Shown here in pieces: positions 61,314-64,000 of a stretch of 64,000 nt of DNA. Source of the DNA: Scleromatobacter sp038243995 (lineage in GTDB: Bacteria; Pseudomonadota; Gammaproteobacteria; Burkholderiales; Burkholderiaceae_C); contig JBBRTV010000007.1 in NCBI GenBank assembly GCA_038243995.1, positions 1 through 64,000 of the forward strand, given 5' to 3'. Below the pieces are notes generated by a model. It ran no database searches, had not been told where the DNA came from, and worked only from the letters and a program-made list of their open reading frames with translations. The translations under genes and the position numbers were made by a program. Numbering within the stretch: the first letter of the stretch is position 1; the number at the start of each line of letters is the position of its first letter.

Positions 61314-62675
61314 TCAGGCCGCGGTCGCCGCCGCGTCAAGCCAGCCGCCGCGGAAGCCCGCCAGTCGCAAGCCGCGCTGGAGCGGCTCGCTGTCGCGCAT
61401 CAGCGTCCACGGCAACTCGCTGCGATAGTTCTCGATCATCAACACGACGGGGCCGCTGTTCAACGCGAAGCGCCAGGGCGAGACCCAGCCGGGCGGCCCG
61501 GTGCCGGCGTTCCAGGTCGGGTTGAACGAGTTCCCGGGGCGGTAGCTGCCGTGCTCGCGCATCATGCCGGCGATGTGCCGGATCGTCGGCAGGACGACGT
61601 CGGGCGCGAACGGCAGCGAGGCGACCGAGGCCCAGGGCGCGACGGTACCGTCGTCGGGCCCGTGCGGGGCGCCGCGTGCCGCATAGCCCAGCAGCCGCCG
61701 CGGCTTGCCGTCGACCTCGACCACGCGCGGGCCGGGACCATCGCTGGCCGTCAGGCCCCAGCAGTTGGCGCAGTAGTCCTTGAAGCGCTTCGGATTGCGG
61801 ATCGCGTATTCCCGTTGAACGAGCGTCGCGCGGCGGCTGTTCTCGAAATAGTCGATGCCGCGTTCGCGCATGTAGGCATCCTGGATGCCGCGGAAATCTA
61901 TCCACATGTGCGCATACTGGTGGATGAACAGCGGGCCGGCGGCCAGATGCGCGTGACCGTAGACCTTGCGCCACCGATAGCCCTTCAGCCACGCATCGTA
62001 GGCGCCCGGCGTCGCCGGATGGCGCGGCGCGCCGAGGGCCAGCGCCATCATCAGCAGCGCCTCGCTGTAGCCGACCCAGTGATAGCGCAGGAAGCCGCGC
62101 TCGGGCTTCCAGCCGTGCGAGAGAGCGCCCTCGCCGTTCTGCATCCAGCGCCAGTCCACGCGGTCGTGCAGGGCCTGCGCCATGCCGCGTATTTCGCGCT
62201 CGTGCGCCGTGTCGCGGTCGAAGTAGCGCGCGGCGGCGAGCATGCCCGCGATCAGGAACGCGGTGTCGATGCTGGAGAGCTCGCTCTTCCACGCCCGCGT
62301 GCCGGTCATCATGTCGAGGAAGTGGAAATAGAAACCGCGGAATCCGGTCGAGGTCGGCGCGCCCGTCATGTCGGCGTCGCGGAAGAACGCCAGTGTCGTG
62401 CGGGTGAGCGTCACGGCCTGGGCACGGGTCATCCAGCCGCGCTCGACCGCGATCGGCCAGGCACTCAAGGCGAGTCCGACGCCGGCGATGCTGCTGGGAC
62501 TGTCGGGCTGCGTGGAGTCGGGGACGAGCCCGCTGGCGGGATCGACGGTGTCTTCGAAGTAGGCGAACGCGTGGCGCTGGGCCTGCTCGACGAGGGCTTC
62601 GATGTCGCCGTCCGGATCGATGGTGTCGGCGGCGCGGGTGCGCGCGGCGTGCGCGGTGGAGTCGGGGCTGATCAT
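61314..62675 (-). CDS. glucoamylase-like/GH144-type beta-glucanase
   Basis: A 453-residue (alpha/alpha)6-barrel protein of the Glycoamylase domain family, which includes GH144 endo-beta-1,2-glucanases. Family marks are RHAFAYFEDTVDPASGLVPD, IAGVGLALSAWPIAVERGW, TGFRGFYFHFLDMMTG, SSIDTAFLIAGMLAA, YSEALLMMALALGAPRHP and YCANCWGLTASDGP. No signal peptide is visible, so it may act inside the cell on imported sugar chains. GH144 activity is not certain. Confidence 0.85.
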   Translation of the reverse strand: MISPDSTAHAARTRAADTIDPDGDIEALVEQAQRHAFAYFEDTVDPASGLVPDSTQPDSPSSIAGVGLALSAWPIAVERGWMTRAQAVTLTRTTLAFFRDADMTGAPTSTGFRGFYFHFLDMMTGTRAWKSELSSIDTAFLIAGMLAAARYFDRDTAHEREIRGMAQALHDRVDWRWMQNGEGALSHGWKPERGFLRYHWVGYSEALLMMALALGAPRHPATPGAYDAWLKGYRWRKVYGHAHLAAGPLFIHQYAHMWIDFRGIQDAYMRERGIDYFENSRRATLVQREYAIRNPKRFKDYCANCWGLTASDGPGPRVVEVDGKPRRLLGYAARGAPHGPDDGTVAPWASVASLPFAPDVVLPTIRHIAGMMREHGSYRPGNSFNPTWNAGTGPPGWVSPWRFALNSGPVVLMIENYRSELPWTLMRDSEPLQRGLRLAGFRGGWLDAAATAA

Positions 62676-62903
62676 GGGCCGGGGCAGGGTATACGAAAGA
62701 GCCGGCCAGTGCTGGTGGCGGGTCGTCCGGGAGCAGATCGGCCACGCGCCGCGCCCCGCTCGAGGTGAACGCCGACGACGGCGAGGCGGGCGACGGCGCT
62801 TGCCCGTTCGATCCTGAAGCGAAGCTTTCGCGCGGCCGCGGATGCGTGGTCCGGGATCGCTCCTTGCTGCTCGAAGTCATCCCCATCCGACAGGAGTCCG
62901 GTC

Positions 62904-63257
62904 ATGAACAGTCAATCCCACCGGCGCCGTCGCGCAATGAAGACCGTCGCCTCGGCGGTGCTCGCCATGGCCGCCGTCTGCGCTGCGTCCGCCGCGGAAA
63001 TCATCGTCGAGCGGCCGCGCTATCGCACCGAAATCATCGAGGTCGCCCCGCCGGCCGCGCAGACCGAGGTGATCGGCGTGGCGGCGCATCGCGGCTGGGT
63101 TCGTCGGGACGGCTACTGGGACTGGGTGGGCGGCAAGCACGTGTGGGTCCAGGGCGCCTGGATCGAGCCGCGCCCGGGCTACCGCTGGGTACCGCATGCG
63201 TGGGTGCGCGAAGGCCGCGGCTACCGACTGCGCGAAGGCTACTGGGCGCATCGTTGA
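62904..63257 (+). CDS. exported YXWGXW repeat-like protein
   Basis: A 117-residue protein. AGGAG lies 7 bp before ATG 62904. A signal peptide with an Arg-rich head (HRRRRAMKTVASAVLAMAAV) ends near ASAA-EI. The mature part has HRGWVRRDGYWDWVGGKHVW, GAWIEPRPGYRWVPHAWV and GRGYRLREGYWAHR, repeats of the YXWGXW/WxxGxW kind found in small envelope proteins. Function is unknown. It is divergent from the glucanase gene by 228 bp. Confidence 0.85.
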   Translation: MNSQSHRRRRAMKTVASAVLAMAAVCAASAAEIIVERPRYRTEIIEVAPPAAQTEVIGVAAHRGWVRRDGYWDWVGGKHVWVQGAWIEPRPGYRWVPHAWVREGRGYRLREGYWAHR

Positions 63258-63320
63258 CGGAGCAGGGCAACCTCGCGCCGCCGCGGCCGCAAACGGCTGG
63301 GCGCCCGGAGGGCGGCTGGC

Positions 63321-64000
63321 TCAGACGCCGATGGCCGACAGCATCAGGAATGCCGCGAACAGCACGAAGTGCGTCAGGCCTTCGATGGCGTTGGTCTCGC
63401 CGTCGTGGATGTTGATGGTTGCCACCAGAAGTGTCAGGAACACCATCACAGTCTGCGGGATCGTCAACGCCATCGCGATCGGGTGATGCGTGGCCAGCGC
63501 CAGGGCCTCGATCACGGGCACCGTGAGCACCACGGTCGACAGCGATGCGCCGAGCGCGATGTTGACCACCGGTTGCATGCGGTTGGCGAGCGCGGCGCGC
63601 AGGGCGGTGAGGATCTCGGGGCTGGCGGAGATCGTCGCGACCAGGAGCGGCGCGAGGATGGGCGGCGCCCCGGTGCCCGCCAGGCCGGTTTCCAGCGTCT
63701 TGGCCATCACCTCCGACAGCAGGCCGATCAGCACGATGCCCGCGGCGATGCCGGTGATCGGCCCGGCGACCCCGTGCCGCGCCGTGGCCGCTTCCACGAT
63801 CGCTTCGTCGGGAGCGTCGGCATGGCCCGCCTTCTGCGCGTAGCTGTAGCTGAAGAAGTAGCTGTGGCGCCCGGTCTGCAGGCGCAGGAACAACCCGTAC
63901 AGCAGCACCATCACGACGATCGTGAAGACCGAATAGCTCTGCCAGTGCTGCGCCGGGACGAAGGCCGGCAGCACCATGGCCACGCCCATGCCGGTCAGGA
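63321..64000 (-). CDS. chaA: ChaA-type Ca2+(Na+)/H+ antiporter, 5' part outside window
   Basis: The visible 226 residues are the C-terminal half of a CaCA-family antiporter. FLRLQTGRHSYFFSY marks the central cytoplasmic loop. The second repeat is PLLVATISASPEILTALRAA followed by ANRMQPVVNIALGASLSTVV, and the last spans are HPIAMALTIPQTVMVFLTLL and NAIEGLTHFVLFAAFLMLSA. The match to ChaA is good. The frame stays open to the window end, so the start lies outside. Confidence 0.9.
   Translation of the reverse strand, partial: LTGMGVAMVLPAFVPAQHWQSYSVFTIVVMVLLYGLFLRLQTGRHSYFFSYSYAQKAGHADAPDEAIVEAATARHGVAGPITGIAAGIVLIGLLSEVMAKTLETGLAGTGAPPILAPLLVATISASPEILTALRAALANRMQPVVNIALGASLSTVVLTVPVIEALALATHHPIAMALTIPQTVMVFLTLLVATINIHDGETNAIEGLTHFVLFAAFLMLSAIGV

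Noticed and set aside
60948..62768. Long plus-strand open frame antisense to the glucanase gene
   Set aside because: It begins in the intergenic terminator region, has no ribosome site and shows no recognisable domain.

Overview
This 64 kb window is a chromosomal segment of a GC-rich betaproteobacterium, most likely of the order Burkholderiales. The evidence is the very high G+C at third codon positions (long spurious open frames run antisense to most genes), the gene order ygfZ / mltG-tmk-holB-PilZ-tatD-ankyrin with DUF4936 and NRDE genes beside it, DUF3138 and PEP-CTERM proteins, and a yybP-ykoY riboswitch of the proteobacterial type. No rRNA, tRNA, prophage, insertion sequence or CRISPR array was seen. 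Coding density is high, many genes overlap by ATGA or GTGA, and nearly every gene belongs to a recognisable family.

Layout. 1-4.1 kb: 3' part of dusA, a PEP-CTERM protein with its terminator, an HDOD protein and an ArsB/NhaD-type permease. 4.1-21.5 kb: a 17 kb run of 13 minus-strand genes for polyamine uptake and breakdown. Putrescine enters by PotFGHI and is degraded by the gamma-glutamyl route (PuuA, PuuB, PuuC, PuuD) or by direct transamination (SpuC, plus a second omega-aminotransferase). A DUF3138 outer-membrane protein, a type III glutamine-synthetase-like ligase and a secreted S33 peptidase are embedded in or end the run. A divergent Lrp/AsnC regulator (21.7 kb) is the obvious control gene. 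Next to it are a hemerythrin protein and an agmatinase (speB), which would make putrescine from agmatine. 23.8-26.7 kb: isocitrate lyase aceA behind a long palindrome-rich promoter region, a TPR protein and a lipocalin. 26.8-31.6 kb: an iron alcohol dehydrogenase, an HSL-type esterase translationally coupled to a thioesterase-GNAT fusion, and a ribbon-helix-helix regulator with a clear operator upstream of a PHB-depolymerase-type esterase.

31.6-36.4 kb: a YtfQRT-YjfF-type sugar ABC importer. 36.6-37.9 kb: a manganese riboswitch controlling a CaCA-family cation exchanger. 38.2-41.4 kb: a GloVer-repeat secreted protein and a GH15 glucoamylase-like enzyme. 41.4-50.2 kb: the housekeeping block (NRDE, DUF4936, YgfZ, MltG, Tmk, HolB, PEP-CTERM protein, PilZ, TatD, ankyrin protein, DUF427). 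50.3-53.8 kb: a MerR-type regulator divergent from a DCC thiol protein, a renalase-like flavoprotein and an SDR protein lacking its catalytic tyrosine; this resembles light- or redox-responsive MerR modules, but no photolyase gene is present. 54-60.3 kb: a small conserved-looking protein and a complete dppABCDF-type peptide importer with a tandem 85-bp repeat inside the operon. 60.4-64 kb: a DUF2726 protein, a GH144-like glucanase with a strong downstream terminator, a YXWGXW-repeat protein, and the 3' part of a ChaA-type antiporter that runs off the end.

The points most worth following are the DUF3138 protein as a possible polyamine porin, the riboswitch-exchanger pair, the RHH operator, the palindromes upstream of aceA, and the MerR module. 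All functions are inferred from sequence patterns; no database search was run.
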